From: Dyadobacter psychrotolerans
GTDB lineage: Bacteria; Bacteroidota; Bacteroidia; Cytophagales; Spirosomataceae
Direction: 5' to 3'
Length of the DNA stretch: 64,000 nt
Assembly (NCBI RefSeq): GCF_004349265.1
Contig: NZ_SMFL01000012.1
Span: 1-64,000 of the forward strand
This document shows positions 24,488 to 34,820 of this stretch, piece by piece. The position numbers were made by a program, and so were the translations under genes. Every line of letters begins with the position of its first letter. Position 1 is the first letter of the stretch. The notes under the pieces are model-generated. The model ran no database searches and was not told the DNA's origin. It saw only the letters and a program-made list of their open reading frames with translations.

Positions 24488-26482
24488 TTACAATCCGTTC
24501 GGAGCAGAACCAGCAGTTAGCGGCCAGCCCGGATTTTGGTATATTGGTGATGTCGAAACGTCACCACCGGTTGCAGTAATGATAAAATGCTGTGCAGCAA
24601 TCGGGTTCAGGTAATGCGCCATTGTCCAGCGTGTTCCTTTGTAAGAATCAGCATTGCTACGAATTTGATGCGGTCTCAGATAAAGTCCAAGTGCCGGATC
24701 GGATACCACAGCTGCGTTATTGGTTGCACCATAAGTAAGCTGTGCAGCTGTAAACCAGGATTTCATTGGTCCCCATAATTTGAATCCTTCTACATGGTAA
24801 GGCGTGTTGATCATCTGATCCATCGCTCTCCACCGTTTCAAATCCATATACCGAAGTCCTTCTGCCATCAACTCATTACGACGCTCGCGACGGATGTTGT
24901 AAAGCGTAGGAGAAATAAGTTGGTTAGCAGAGTAAGCACCCCAGTCGAGTGTTTCCTTTGTCATTTGCGTAGCAGCAATTGTCTTGTCTACATCCGTGCT
25001 CACCTTTGCTCTTGCACGAATCGCCTGCCAGTAGGTTTTAGCATCTGCATCCAACACACCATTTTTTTCATAAGATGCTTCCATGTAGTTCAGGTAAGCT
25101 TCCACAGCACGGAATGTGATAGAACCTGTGTAACCTGATCCGTTTGCTGCCTGTTGACCATCGTAATTTATTCCTTTACGAATTGTGTAGCCAGTTGAGT
25201 ACTTTTTCTCATAACTCGACTCCCAGATTTGCGGTGTTGGTTCAACAGCAGTTTCATGTGATCCTTTTCCCTGGTTTAGCAGAACATTTTTCTGTCCCGG
25301 TTCTTTCAGGAACAGCTTTAAACGGCCGTCACGTCCTTGTCTCACATCAGTAAGGTAATCATCACCTTTGTAACCGCTGCCGGTAGCATAAATAGGTAGT
25401 CCGTTATCCATTAGGAAACTCTCAGTCATACTGCGGGTTAATCCTACTGCATAGTTCCCTGCCATTGCGTTCACAGGTACATTATGAGTTACCAATGTCA
25501 GGTTATACTGTCTCCATAACAACACTTCGCTGTAAGAAGACATGTCAACGGCACCAAACATATTTAAATAAGGATTCTCATTCACAGGAGCTTCGATAAT
25601 TTCCGTGTTCTGTACCAATGCTACCTTAGAGGCTACTTCCTTTGCAGAAGCCATGGCCTGAGTCAGGAAGTATGAAATTTCGCCATCGATACTTCCTGAT
25701 GGAAATTGGTAAGAAGCATTGTAAGATTTTCCGTTTCCAGGCCATTCCGGTCCTTTTGGAACGTATGCAGTTCCTTTGAAATATTTCAGCCATGTTCCTT
25801 CGTAAAGAGCAACACGCGATTTTAGCAACAATGCTACGTTTTTAGAAATACGATTTTTTCCTCCGGTTGGTGCAGTTTCTTTCATAAGCAAAGCAGCTGA
25901 ATCCAGATCGGAAATGATAAAACGTGCAACTTCATTACGAGGGTTACGCGTGCTGGCGGCGGTCAATACTTCCTGGTTGTCAGGAAGTGTATTTTTCAGG
26001 ATAGGGAAATCTCCAACAGCCTGAAGCTTGTTAAAATACTCATGCGCTCTGAGAAAATAGACCTCTCCAAGATAGTGCCTGATGTTTGCGTCATTTCCGG
26101 TAAGCTCGCCGTTTTTAAGGCGTGGTACAACGGTCTGGATAAAGTAGTTCAACTGGAATATGTTGTTAAAACTCCAGTCGCCACCAGAAGCTCCAACTCT
26201 CCACAAACCTGGTACATACTTGTTATCAAGTGCAGGAATTGCCATGTTGTCAGTATTACCATCTGTTCCAAAGGTTCCGAACGTCCAGTTTGCATGGGAC
26301 GGAAGCACATCCGGATAGCGCGCCACAGCATACGCTGCCAGCTGCGATTCTTCTCTTAGGTAAGCGTCAGGTGTGATGCTTGACAAAGGAGCCTGATCAA
26401 GATAATCATTACATGACACAGCAAAAAGCGCCATCATGATCACTATCAGTGCATTATTAATTTTATATCTGAAAAAATTCAT
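24488..26482 (-). CDS. SusD/RagB family nutrient-binding lipoprotein
   Basis: A 664-residue surface lipoprotein with lipobox FAVS-C24 and the SusD opening NDYLDQAPLSSITPDAYL. TPR-like helices follow, including HYLGEVYFLRAHEYFNKLQA and RNPRNEVARFIISDLDSA. The C-terminal RagB part contains RRERRNELMAEGLRYMDLKR, a hallmark of the family. It caps the SusC transporter and binds an oligosaccharide at the cell surface. It is larger than the usual 500-600 residues. It starts 10 bases after susC and is followed by a strong terminator, so susC-susD is a two-gene operon. The ligand is not readable from sequence. Confidence 0.95.
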   Translation of the reverse strand: MNFFRYKINNALIVIMMALFAVSCNDYLDQAPLSSITPDAYLREESQLAAYAVARYPDVLPSHANWTFGTFGTDGNTDNMAIPALDNKYVPGLWRVGASGGDWSFNNIFQLNYFIQTVVPRLKNGELTGNDANIRHYLGEVYFLRAHEYFNKLQAVGDFPILKNTLPDNQEVLTAASTRNPRNEVARFIISDLDSAALLMKETAPTGGKNRISKNVALLLKSRVALYEGTWLKYFKGTAYVPKGPEWPGNGKSYNASYQFPSGSIDGEISYFLTQAMASAKEVASKVALVQNTEIIEAPVNENPYLNMFGAVDMSSYSEVLLWRQYNLTLVTHNVPVNAMAGNYAVGLTRSMTESFLMDNGLPIYATGSGYKGDDYLTDVRQGRDGRLKLFLKEPGQKNVLLNQGKGSHETAVEPTPQIWESSYEKKYSTGYTIRKGINYDGQQAANGSGYTGSITFRAVEAYLNYMEASYEKNGVLDADAKTYWQAIRARAKVSTDVDKTIAATQMTKETLDWGAYSANQLISPTLYNIRRERRNELMAEGLRYMDLKRWRAMDQMINTPYHVEGFKLWGPMKSWFTAAQLTYGATNNAAVVSDPALGLYLRPHQIRSNADSYKGTRWTMAHYLNPIAAQHFIITATGGDVSTSPIYQNPGWPLTAGSAPNGL

Positions 26483-26492
26483 TGTTTATTTT

Positions 26493-29400
26493 TTAAAAAG
26501 TAAGACTTAAACCTGCCGCATAAACTTTTGACAATGGATAAACACTACCACCTGATCCACCGTCAACGGTTTCAGGATCAAACATTTTAGCCATTTTGGT
26601 TTTTGTAAATACGTTTTCTCCCGATAGATAAAAGCGTAGTTTCTGAACGGCGAATTTCTTAGTAATGTTTGCAGGAATGGTATATCCAAGCTGAATGTTT
26701 TTCAAACGGATATAAGAGGCATCCTGCAGGTAACGTGTTTGTGTCTGCTGATTTTTACCATCTCTGAAATTAGGGCGCGGGTAGTAAGAATCCAGATTTT
26801 GGCCAAGCGGATGATTAGCATCAGCACGGAAATAATCTTCGTGTTCAACCAATCCTGTTGAGAACCACATGTTGCTGGTTGCTCCCCAGAAGAAGTAACT
26901 TCCCTGCCAGATATCTCTTTTCAAAACCCCTTGTAAAAATCCTCGGAAGTCAAAACCTTTCCAGTCCAGATTGATGTCTGCTCCAATGGTGTAACGTGGA
27001 GTGCTGTTTCCGATTAGGCTTCTGTCACCAGGATTGGCAAGCGTAGTTGCTCCCTGAGTAATTTGACCGTCTCCGTTTAAATCAGCATACATGATATCAC
27101 CGGCAGCCCATTGAGATCCCAGGGCAGTTTGTCCCCCGTTAGGTAGCGATGCAAGGTGCGTGTTCATCTCTTCCTGGCTCTTGGCTATACCGATAGTTTG
27201 GTATCCCCAAATATCACCCAATTTTTGCCCGGCTCTGTAAGTTCCCAGGTCACCCGTTGGGTTAGGATATCTTGTGATCGTGGTTTGATAATCAGAAAGT
27301 AAGAATCTTAGGTTATATCCCAGTCCATTTTTCAAACGGTCATTCCATGCAATTTCCAATTCAAAACCGCTAGTTTTTAAATCTGTATTGTTGATCTGAG
27401 GAACAGCAGTACCAAGAATTACCGGAAGTGTCGGTGCAGGACCTACCATGTTGATCGTTTTGCGAAGGAACCAGTCTGCAGAACCTGTTAAACGGTTATT
27501 GAAAAGTCCCCAGTCCAAACCGATATCATAACTTTTAATTGTTTCCCACGTAAGCGTAGAAGCGACAAGTCCGGGTGCCCCCGCTGTATTGGGTCTTGCA
27601 TTTGCAATCAGCCAGCTTCCGGTTGCGGTTCCGACCGGCTGTGTAACATAAGTTGGGTAGAAATCAGCAGAACCATCGGCTGGTTTCTGATTTCCAAGCT
27701 GACCATAAGATGCACGAAGTTTCATCGTATTTATGAAAGAGATGTTATCCTCCCAGAATTTTTCTCTTGCCATGTTCCAGCCTACAGATACAGAAGGGAA
27801 CAGGTTCCATCTTTGTTCCGCACGATAACGTGATGAACCGTCATATCTTAAGTTAGCTTCGATTAGATATTTGCCGTCGTAGTCGTAGTTCAAACGTCCG
27901 AAGAAACCGGCAGTAGCCCAGCGCTGATAAACTCCTGTTACACCGGGAGCAACGATTAGTCCCAGACCATCGGTACCATTGGTTGTTGCAATGGTAGGTA
28001 GTTCAGCTACCATAATACCATTTCTTGTTGCGCTCAAATCACGATATTTGGTAAGTTCTGTCTGGAACCCACCCATAATTTTGAAAAAGTGTTTTTGAGC
28101 CAGGGTTTTGCTGTATTCTGAATAGATATTGGAGTTGAAATAGTTCTCTTTATACCCATATTCATAAACATCAGAATTACGGCCATATAGTATTGGATTA
28201 TTATTGATGTCATAGTTATATGTTCTTTGCGTATCCCAGTGGCGGAAATCGTTACGTGTACGGTAGTTGATTTCCGTAAATGTTTTCCAGCCTTTGATAG
28301 GTTCAAAAACCAATTGAAGCTGCTGGTAAAGATAATCTTTCTGACTGCGGTCTTTTCCACCGTCTCTCATTCCCAGAGCAGGGGATGGTGAGCTGAATAA
28401 ATTACCGTTTGGGTCGTAAAGAGGTAGCGTTGGCCATCCTTGCCTTCCAAGGTTATCGTAAAAACCGTTGGTTAATTGTGAGGGGCGGTTGTAATCTTCC
28501 CTAAGAAAACGAGTACTGTAATTAACAGAAACAGCTTCTGAAAGCTGAGAATTGATTTTTGCAGTAAAACCATAACGGGTAAAATCATCCTGGTTGAAAC
28601 GCATCAAACCTTGCTGACCCATGTAATTACCGGAAATGTAAACCTGTGTTTTCTCATTTCCACCGCTCAGGCTGAAATTATGTTCCTGAGATAGTGTTTT
28701 TGAGCGAAACATTTCTTTGTACCAGTCTACATTAGCATTTCCATAAGCATAACCATCTCCCCAAACCTGATTAGTTGGGGTATTGCTTGGACTCGGGATT
28801 ACACTTGCAGTAATTTTTCCGTCCTGATAATCCTTGATTCTTTGCAAATGTTCTGCACTGAAATGAGGAGCACTTCCGCCATTTGTACCTGCATCGTTAA
28901 AGAAAAGGGCAAAAGTGTAAGAATCCATCATTTTCGGCATCAGTACAGGTGCCGTAGAGCGGAAACTGTTATTATAATTCAGTTGAAGTTTTCCTGACTT
29001 ACCACGTTTTGTAGTAATAAGAATTACACCAAATGCAGCACGGGAACCGTAAACTGCGGCAGCTGCTGCATCCTTAAGCACGGAAATACTTTCGATATCC
29101 TGCGGGTTGATTGCGTTCAGAGATCCTTCCATACCATCGACCATAATCAATGGACTTGAAGATGAATTACCAATCGTCCCTGTACCACGAATGTTGATAC
29201 TTGGGTTGGTTTCCAGAGAACCATTATTTTGGGAAATGTTCAAACCCGTTACCAAACCCTGAAGTGCCTGTGTTGCATTACGAACAGGGCGGTTTTCGAT
29301 GGCTTTGGCGTCTACGGTGGCTACTGCGCCGGTCAGGTTTACTTTTTTCTGAGTACCAAAACCTACTACAACCACTTCATCCAGATTGTTGATCTGGTTG

Positions 29401-29729
29401 GCAAGGTTAACTTCGATTTTGTATACGCCATTTACAGGCTGTACACTTTTTACACTAACTTCCTTTGCTTCATAACCAATGAAGGTATAAATCAAAACTG
29501 CATCTCCGGAAACGTCAAGCTTATAAGCTCCGTTACCATCTGAGATCGTACCGGTAGATGTTCCTTTGGCAACAATACTTACACCAGGTAATACGCCTTG
29601 AGCGTCTTTCACAATACCCTCTACTTTCACGGTCTGCGCGAAACCGGATGTGTAGGAAAGTAAAACCATCATAAAGGCAAGTGTTATACCTGGCTTCTTA
29701 AGAAACATAAGTAGTCTTTTTTTCATCAT
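26493..29729 (-). CDS. SusC/RagA family TonB-linked outer-membrane transporter
   Basis: A 1,078-residue transporter. The signal peptide ends GFAQ around residue 31. A carboxypeptidase-regulatory-like domain follows (VEGIVKDAQGVLPGVSIVAK), then the SusC signature VVVGFGTQKKVNLTGAVATV. The plug (RNATQALQGLVTGLNISQ, VLKDAAAAAVYGSRAAFGVI) and a 22-strand barrel ending AAGLSLTF complete it. It imports an oligosaccharide captured by the SusD partner, driven by TonB. The gene is divergent from the HTCS at 30286, which most likely controls it. No sigma/anti-sigma pair is present nearby. The gene 24488-29729 unit has no glycosidase of its own. Confidence 0.96.
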   Translation of the reverse strand: MMKKRLLMFLKKPGITLAFMMVLLSYTSGFAQTVKVEGIVKDAQGVLPGVSIVAKGTSTGTISDGNGAYKLDVSGDAVLIYTFIGYEAKEVSVKSVQPVNGVYKIEVNLANQINNLDEVVVVGFGTQKKVNLTGAVATVDAKAIENRPVRNATQALQGLVTGLNISQNNGSLETNPSINIRGTGTIGNSSSSPLIMVDGMEGSLNAINPQDIESISVLKDAAAAAVYGSRAAFGVILITTKRGKSGKLQLNYNNSFRSTAPVLMPKMMDSYTFALFFNDAGTNGGSAPHFSAEHLQRIKDYQDGKITASVIPSPSNTPTNQVWGDGYAYGNANVDWYKEMFRSKTLSQEHNFSLSGGNEKTQVYISGNYMGQQGLMRFNQDDFTRYGFTAKINSQLSEAVSVNYSTRFLREDYNRPSQLTNGFYDNLGRQGWPTLPLYDPNGNLFSSPSPALGMRDGGKDRSQKDYLYQQLQLVFEPIKGWKTFTEINYRTRNDFRHWDTQRTYNYDINNNPILYGRNSDVYEYGYKENYFNSNIYSEYSKTLAQKHFFKIMGGFQTELTKYRDLSATRNGIMVAELPTIATTNGTDGLGLIVAPGVTGVYQRWATAGFFGRLNYDYDGKYLIEANLRYDGSSRYRAEQRWNLFPSVSVGWNMAREKFWEDNISFINTMKLRASYGQLGNQKPADGSADFYPTYVTQPVGTATGSWLIANARPNTAGAPGLVASTLTWETIKSYDIGLDWGLFNNRLTGSADWFLRKTINMVGPAPTLPVILGTAVPQINNTDLKTSGFELEIAWNDRLKNGLGYNLRFLLSDYQTTITRYPNPTGDLGTYRAGQKLGDIWGYQTIGIAKSQEEMNTHLASLPNGGQTALGSQWAAGDIMYADLNGDGQITQGATTLANPGDRSLIGNSTPRYTIGADINLDWKGFDFRGFLQGVLKRDIWQGSYFFWGATSNMWFSTGLVEHEDYFRADANHPLGQNLDSYYPRPNFRDGKNQQTQTRYLQDASYIRLKNIQLGYTIPANITKKFAVQKLRFYLSGENVFTKTKMAKMFDPETVDGGSGGSVYPLSKVYAAGLSLTF

Positions 29730-30285
29730 TGAACATTAGATTAAAACTGAAAAATAGGGCAACCCCCTGGCGGCCATAGGAAGCCGGAAACTTTTCGAAA
29801 CGCTGATTTTATTTGTTCTTATCTTCCTTTCCTGTCATAGTAGAATTTTAAGTTGGGTGGTTAATGATCAATCATATTATGTCAAACAGACACATTTAAT
29901 TTATTGGTAAAAATTTGTCTCAATCAGGAGTTTAAAAAAAGATTATTTCGGGAAATCGACTGATTTGAGTCGTTGTTAAATCTGCGTGTGTTGGTAGTGG
30001 CCGATTTTTCGTTCTAAAGAACTGAATCTGGAATTCTGAGTAAGATTTCGTTACTTGTAGTTGTATTTTAAGCATTTCGCTTATTTGTCAACTAATCATT
30101 TGAATAGTTCAAAATTAGGTACGAAAAACAAGATTAGTAGGGTATTTTTCGTCAAATAAGGGGTAAAATTCGGTTTAGACCGGTGTTTTTTTTAAATTAA
30201 TATTGTGGTATTATTCCATGACAGGTTAATATCATAGCAAGCAGTGGATCTACGTTTTTTTCAAGATAAAGAAAGAGTGAGGAGG
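29730..30285. other. Divergent regulatory region between susC and the HTCS gene
   Basis: About 550 bases with no gene. They hold two inverted repeats: CGACT/AGTCG at 29957-29972 and the longer one at 30121-30152. No convincing TAnnTTTG element was found for either gene. A long susC leader is likely. Confidence 0.5.
30121..30152. promoter_or_regulatory. Candidate HTCS binding site
   Basis: ACGAAAAA (30121-30128) and TTTTTCGT (30145-30152) form a perfect 8-bp inverted repeat with centres 24 bases apart. It lies between divergent susC and its presumed AraC-type regulator. Confidence 0.35.
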
Positions 30286-33200
30286 ATGAAAATCAGGCTG
30301 GTTTTAATCATTGGTTTCTGGGGTTTGAACTTCGTTTCGTATTGTTGGGCACAAGCTGGAAAGGGTTTCAGGTTTGAACATATTACCGTAAATGAAGGCC
30401 TTTCACACAGCGACGCGATGTCGGTCATTCAGGATCAGGAAAGCTTCGTTTGGGTTGGTACCAATAATGGTATCAACCGGTATGACGGATACGAACTTAA
30501 AAAATATGATCTGCCCAACGACCACCTCCGCGGGTTGTCGAGCAATCGTATCAGAGCGCTGCATGTAGCCAAAGACGGAACGATCTGGGCAGGGTCGGAA
30601 GGAACCGGACTATTCTTTTATGACAAATTGAAAGACACTTTTGAGGCTGTTAAAGTACTTTCAGTTTTAGCTTCGGATAAGGTGTTTCTGGATATGCTCA
30701 GTGTCACCTCGGTACTGGCTGTTTCATCAGATGCGGACGGCAGGGTGTGGGTGGCAACGCAGGATTTCGGTGTATTTTTTATTGATTTCGAAAGTGCCGG
30801 GAAGGTAAGACATGTTGGACAGGTGCGCCTTCATGGTTTTCATCAGAGAGATTACGGAGCATTAAGTGTCTTTTCTGACAAAAGGGGTAAAGTCTGGATC
30901 GGAACGATTGGCAACGGTTTGTGGGTAATTGAAAATCAAAATGTTAAATCAGCGTCCATTGTTCAGGCAAATAAAGTTGCTCAGATCAGCGATGTGGACA
31001 TTCGCTCCATTTATACGGACCCGAAAGGTATTTTCTGGGTTGCTGCAGATGATGTAGTTTACTGGGTTAAGAGTCAGCAGGTAAACAAAACAACGGATCT
31101 CGTTTTTGAAAAATTGCCGCATATTTTCCATGGAATCCAATCCCTTTACATGGATTCTTTTAGCAGGTTATGGGTCGGTACCAATTTCGGATTGATAAAA
31201 CTGGAAGATCCCGGCAGCTATTTAAAAAAACCGGAAGAATTAAATCTTGAAACCTTTTTACCGGTTGATGGCGACGCGACCAGCATTAATTCCGGACGAG
31301 TACATCAAATCATGGAAGATTCGTTTGGCAATCTCTGGCTTGCGGCTTCCTCCGGAGGACTTAATAAAGTTCACCTCCGTCCCAAACAGTTTAATCAGTT
31401 ACAGCGGCGTTTGCCCGGTGATGCGTCTTTGCCTAACAATTATGTCAATGCGATTAGCAAAGACGAAGTTACCGGCCGGATTTACATAGGAACACGGAAC
31501 GGGTTTTCTGCTTACGATCCGAAATCAAAATCATACAACAATTATCTTAACCGCCTGGCAAAGGGAAATGTTACCGGTGCCGATGTTTCTTCCTTTTTGA
31601 TTACCAAAAATAAGATCTGGATTGGCACCAGGTACCGCGGTATGTATCAGATGGACCGGTCAGGTAATTCAGCTCCTGAACGATATGATAATTTGTCTGG
31701 CCACCGGCCATGGAATTACATCAGTATTGAGGGAATGGCCGAGGATAAAACTGGCAGGGTATGGGCAGCAACTTACGACGGGCTTATGCTTTTCAGTGCC
31801 GAAGGGGTACATGTAAAAACTTACTACACTGAAAATAGTAAATTACCTTCCAATCAATTAACCTTTTTACTTTACGACAAAGAACAGGACATCATCTGGG
31901 CAAGTACTACGAATGCCGGTGTGCTTAAACTGAAAGAAGAGAACGGGGTTCTGCGAATTCTGAGTCATTTCAAACATGAAGCCGGTAATGAAAATAGTTT
32001 TAAAGTAAATTTCGCCTGGCCATTATTAAAGGATAAAAACGGAACGATCTGGATTGGTACGATCGGCGGCGGATTACATGCAATTGAAGTTGTCAATGGA
32101 ATAGAAACTGTAACCCGTTACGATAAATGGATTGCAGAAAATGATATTGAAAGTATCCTGGACGATGAAAAAGGCAACCTCTGGATTGGAGGTGCCGGGT
32201 TATCGAAATTTTCTCCGGTCACTAAAAAACTCCTGCGTTATGATGTCAGCGATGGTCTTCAGAGTAATTCATTCAAGGTGGGCTCGGCATTTAAATCTTT
32301 GGACGGAACCATGTATTTCGGGGGAACGAATGGGATTAACTATTTCAAACCTCAGAATATTTTAGCTAATCCTTTCCCGCCTGTGGTTCGTATCACCAGG
32401 CTTCGTGTTTTAAATAAAAATTCAGATGCGGTCAGCGGAGAAACCGGCAGCTCCATGATCAGCAGGCAGTTTTCCGATCCGGAGGGCGTGACAATCAAAG
32501 CTTCTGAAAATGATTTTTCCTTTGAGTTTGTAGGGCTTAACTATGTAAATCCCCAGAAGCAGCAATATGTCTATAAACTGGAAGGATACAGTAATGACTG
32601 GGTGCAGCTTCCACCCGGGCAGCGTGTTGCCAGTTTTGCCAATTTACCAGCAGGTGAATACACTTTTATGGTAAAAGCAAACAATGGCGATGGTGTATGG
32701 TCGCTGAACCCTGCCAGTGTACAGGTTATTATTTTGCCTCCCTGGTATAAAACCTGGTGGGCTTATATAGGTTATACGCTTATTGTTGCGGCTGCTTTGA
32801 TATTGTACCGGCGCATCACACTTAGCCAGGCGGAGCTGAAAAACAGAATCGCTCTGGAAAAAATGCATGCGGAAAAGGAGAAAGAAATTGCAGAAGTGAA
32901 AATCAATTTTTTTACTAATGTATCTCATGAATTCCGCACACCGTTGACGCTGATCCTGGGACCGATGGAAGAGTTTATGGCTTCAATCGGAGAGTCGGGA
33001 GAACTAAAGGAAAAGGTGGTCATGATGCATAAACAGACCCGCAAGCTGCTTGATCTGATAAACCAGCTGCTGAGCTTTCGGAAGATTGAAAGTGGTCATG
33101 CATCGCTTGCCGCAAGCCGCCGGGAAGTAATCGGTTTTATGAAAGAAATCTTTCTGATCTTTAAGGTAAAGGCAGACGAGCGTAATCTGGATTACAGTAT

Positions 33201-34515
33201 CAATGCTCCCGAGCGGGAAGTGATGATGTATTTTGATTCTGAAAAACTGGAGGTTATCATCACCAATTTGCTGTCTAATGCCTTTAAATATACACCAGAA
33301 GGCGGACGGATAAGACTGGCCTCTTCGGTAATCGGTTTGGAAAATCTGGACGCCGTTTGGCAGGATGGCAAACTAACCGACAACTATCTGGAAATCTCCG
33401 TCAAAGACTGGGGTTATGGAATCAGAACAGAAGAACTTGAGAAGATTTTTGATCCTTATTACCAGGCGTCAAATGCAACCGGGAGCAATTTTAAAGGAAC
33501 AGGCATCGGACTTGCACTGGTACAGCAAATGGTGCAAAGCCATTCGGGAGAAGTGGAAGTACAAAGCGCAGTAGGGCAGGGGACAACATTTACGGTGAAA
33601 CTTCCTTTTGGCAGGAAACATTTGTCAGCGCCCGATCTAAGGGAAGACATGATGCCTGAGCAATATGTGCAGCTGCCGGAGAATACCGACGTCATCTTTT
33701 ACTCTGAACCCGCTGTTGTTGAAAAAACAGCAAAACTTTTAATTGTTGAGGATAATGCGGATTTAAGGGAATATTTAAGAGGGCTTTTTGAATCCGATTA
33801 TGAGGTTTTCCTGTCGGTCGACGGTTCAGAAGCCTGGACCAAAATTCCGGAAACACAACCGGATCTGATCCTGAGCGACGTGATGATGCCGGGTTTAAAC
33901 GGTCTCGACCTTTGCAAGAAAATCAAACAGCATCCGAAAACATCCCACATTCCCGTGATACTTTTAACGGCGCGGGCCGCTGCTGTGCAGGAGCTGGAAG
34001 GACTTGAAACAGGTGCGGATGATTACATTGCCAAACCTTTTAATCCGAAAATTCTGCGTGCGAAGGTCAGTACGATCCTGCAAAGCAGAAACAAGCTTCT
34101 TGAATACTATCAGAGAAAAATATTACTCGAACCAACCGAAATCACGATTCCGGATGAGGACAAGATATTCCTGGAAACGGCGATGAAAATTGTGGAAGAT
34201 AACCTGACCAATTCGGAATTTAAAGTACAATCTCTTGTGACGGCAATGGGAATGAGTCAGTCTGTTTTTTACCGGCGGGTTAAAAACATAACCGGCCAGT
34301 CGGTCATTGAGTTTATCAAAGATATCCGTCTCAAACGTGCTGCACAGCTCCTGACCAATGAACATGCCCGGGTATCCGAAATTGCGCTGATGGTAGGTAT
34401 TGAAGATCCCAAAAACTTCCGCATCTCCTTTCAGAAATTGTACAACATGTCTCCTTCACAGTATGCCAAAGCGCATCGGGGCGAACTGATGGCGGAAGCA
34501 ACCACCGGGTTGTAA
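30286..34515 (+). CDS. Hybrid two-component system sensor/regulator (HTCS)
   Basis: A single protein of about 1,409 residues carrying a complete signalling pathway. Signal anchor 1-25; fourteen or so beta-propeller repeats about 30-720 (such as VWVGTNNGINRYDGYEL); Y_Y_Y domain about 745-815; membrane helix about 825-845; histidine kinase with phospho-acceptor His881 in VSHEFRTPLT and an ATPase domain; receiver with Asp1198 in ILSDVMMPG; C-terminal AraC helix-turn-helix. HTCS proteins sense a periplasmic oligosaccharide and switch on the linked utilisation genes. The target is probably the divergent susCD pair. ATG 30286 is chosen over GTG 30244, because it gives a clean signal sequence. Confidence 0.95.
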   Translation: MKIRLVLIIGFWGLNFVSYCWAQAGKGFRFEHITVNEGLSHSDAMSVIQDQESFVWVGTNNGINRYDGYELKKYDLPNDHLRGLSSNRIRALHVAKDGTIWAGSEGTGLFFYDKLKDTFEAVKVLSVLASDKVFLDMLSVTSVLAVSSDADGRVWVATQDFGVFFIDFESAGKVRHVGQVRLHGFHQRDYGALSVFSDKRGKVWIGTIGNGLWVIENQNVKSASIVQANKVAQISDVDIRSIYTDPKGIFWVAADDVVYWVKSQQVNKTTDLVFEKLPHIFHGIQSLYMDSFSRLWVGTNFGLIKLEDPGSYLKKPEELNLETFLPVDGDATSINSGRVHQIMEDSFGNLWLAASSGGLNKVHLRPKQFNQLQRRLPGDASLPNNYVNAISKDEVTGRIYIGTRNGFSAYDPKSKSYNNYLNRLAKGNVTGADVSSFLITKNKIWIGTRYRGMYQMDRSGNSAPERYDNLSGHRPWNYISIEGMAEDKTGRVWAATYDGLMLFSAEGVHVKTYYTENSKLPSNQLTFLLYDKEQDIIWASTTNAGVLKLKEENGVLRILSHFKHEAGNENSFKVNFAWPLLKDKNGTIWIGTIGGGLHAIEVVNGIETVTRYDKWIAENDIESILDDEKGNLWIGGAGLSKFSPVTKKLLRYDVSDGLQSNSFKVGSAFKSLDGTMYFGGTNGINYFKPQNILANPFPPVVRITRLRVLNKNSDAVSGETGSSMISRQFSDPEGVTIKASENDFSFEFVGLNYVNPQKQQYVYKLEGYSNDWVQLPPGQRVASFANLPAGEYTFMVKANNGDGVWSLNPASVQVIILPPWYKTWWAYIGYTLIVAAALILYRRITLSQAELKNRIALEKMHAEKEKEIAEVKINFFTNVSHEFRTPLTLILGPMEEFMASIGESGELKEKVVMMHKQTRKLLDLINQLLSFRKIESGHASLAASRREVIGFMKEIFLIFKVKADERNLDYSINAPEREVMMYFDSEKLEVIITNLLSNAFKYTPEGGRIRLASSVIGLENLDAVWQDGKLTDNYLEISVKDWGYGIRTEELEKIFDPYYQASNATGSNFKGTGIGLALVQQMVQSHSGEVEVQSAVGQGTTFTVKLPFGRKHLSAPDLREDMMPEQYVQLPENTDVIFYSEPAVVEKTAKLLIVEDNADLREYLRGLFESDYEVFLSVDGSEAWTKIPETQPDLILSDVMMPGLNGLDLCKKIKQHPKTSHIPVILLTARAAAVQELEGLETGADDYIAKPFNPKILRAKVSTILQSRNKLLEYYQRKILLEPTEITIPDEDKIFLETAMKIVEDNLTNSEFKVQSLVTAMGMSQSVFYRRVKNITGQSVIEFIKDIRLKRAAQLLTNEHARVSEIALMVGIEDPKNFRISFQKLYNMSPSQYAKAHRGELMAEATTGL

Positions 34516-34820
34516 AAGTTTGTCACGCCTCAAATAAGAGTTTGTTGTTTAGTTTGGAAAATGGTGTTGCCCGAAAGTTTATCTGTAACCGGGTAAATTT
34601 CCGGTCGTTATGTCTTATTAAATCGGTTAAGGCTAATGTCCTTTGTGATGTATTTGAAAATCCGAATTTTAAACCAATCATGTTAAAAAGCTTTTTTTTA
34701 GTGTTTTGCAACATAATTGATACTTTTTTGAAACAGGATTGACAGGCTTTTACAAATACGAAACCGAGTTTTTCATTTCGAAATTTACCATATCAGAATT
34801 ACTAACTTCCTTTTTTAACT
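34516..34820. other. Intergenic region, nothing recognised
   Basis: About 305 bases, AT-rich. No terminator, promoter consensus or reading frame with family resemblance was seen. Confidence 0.4.
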
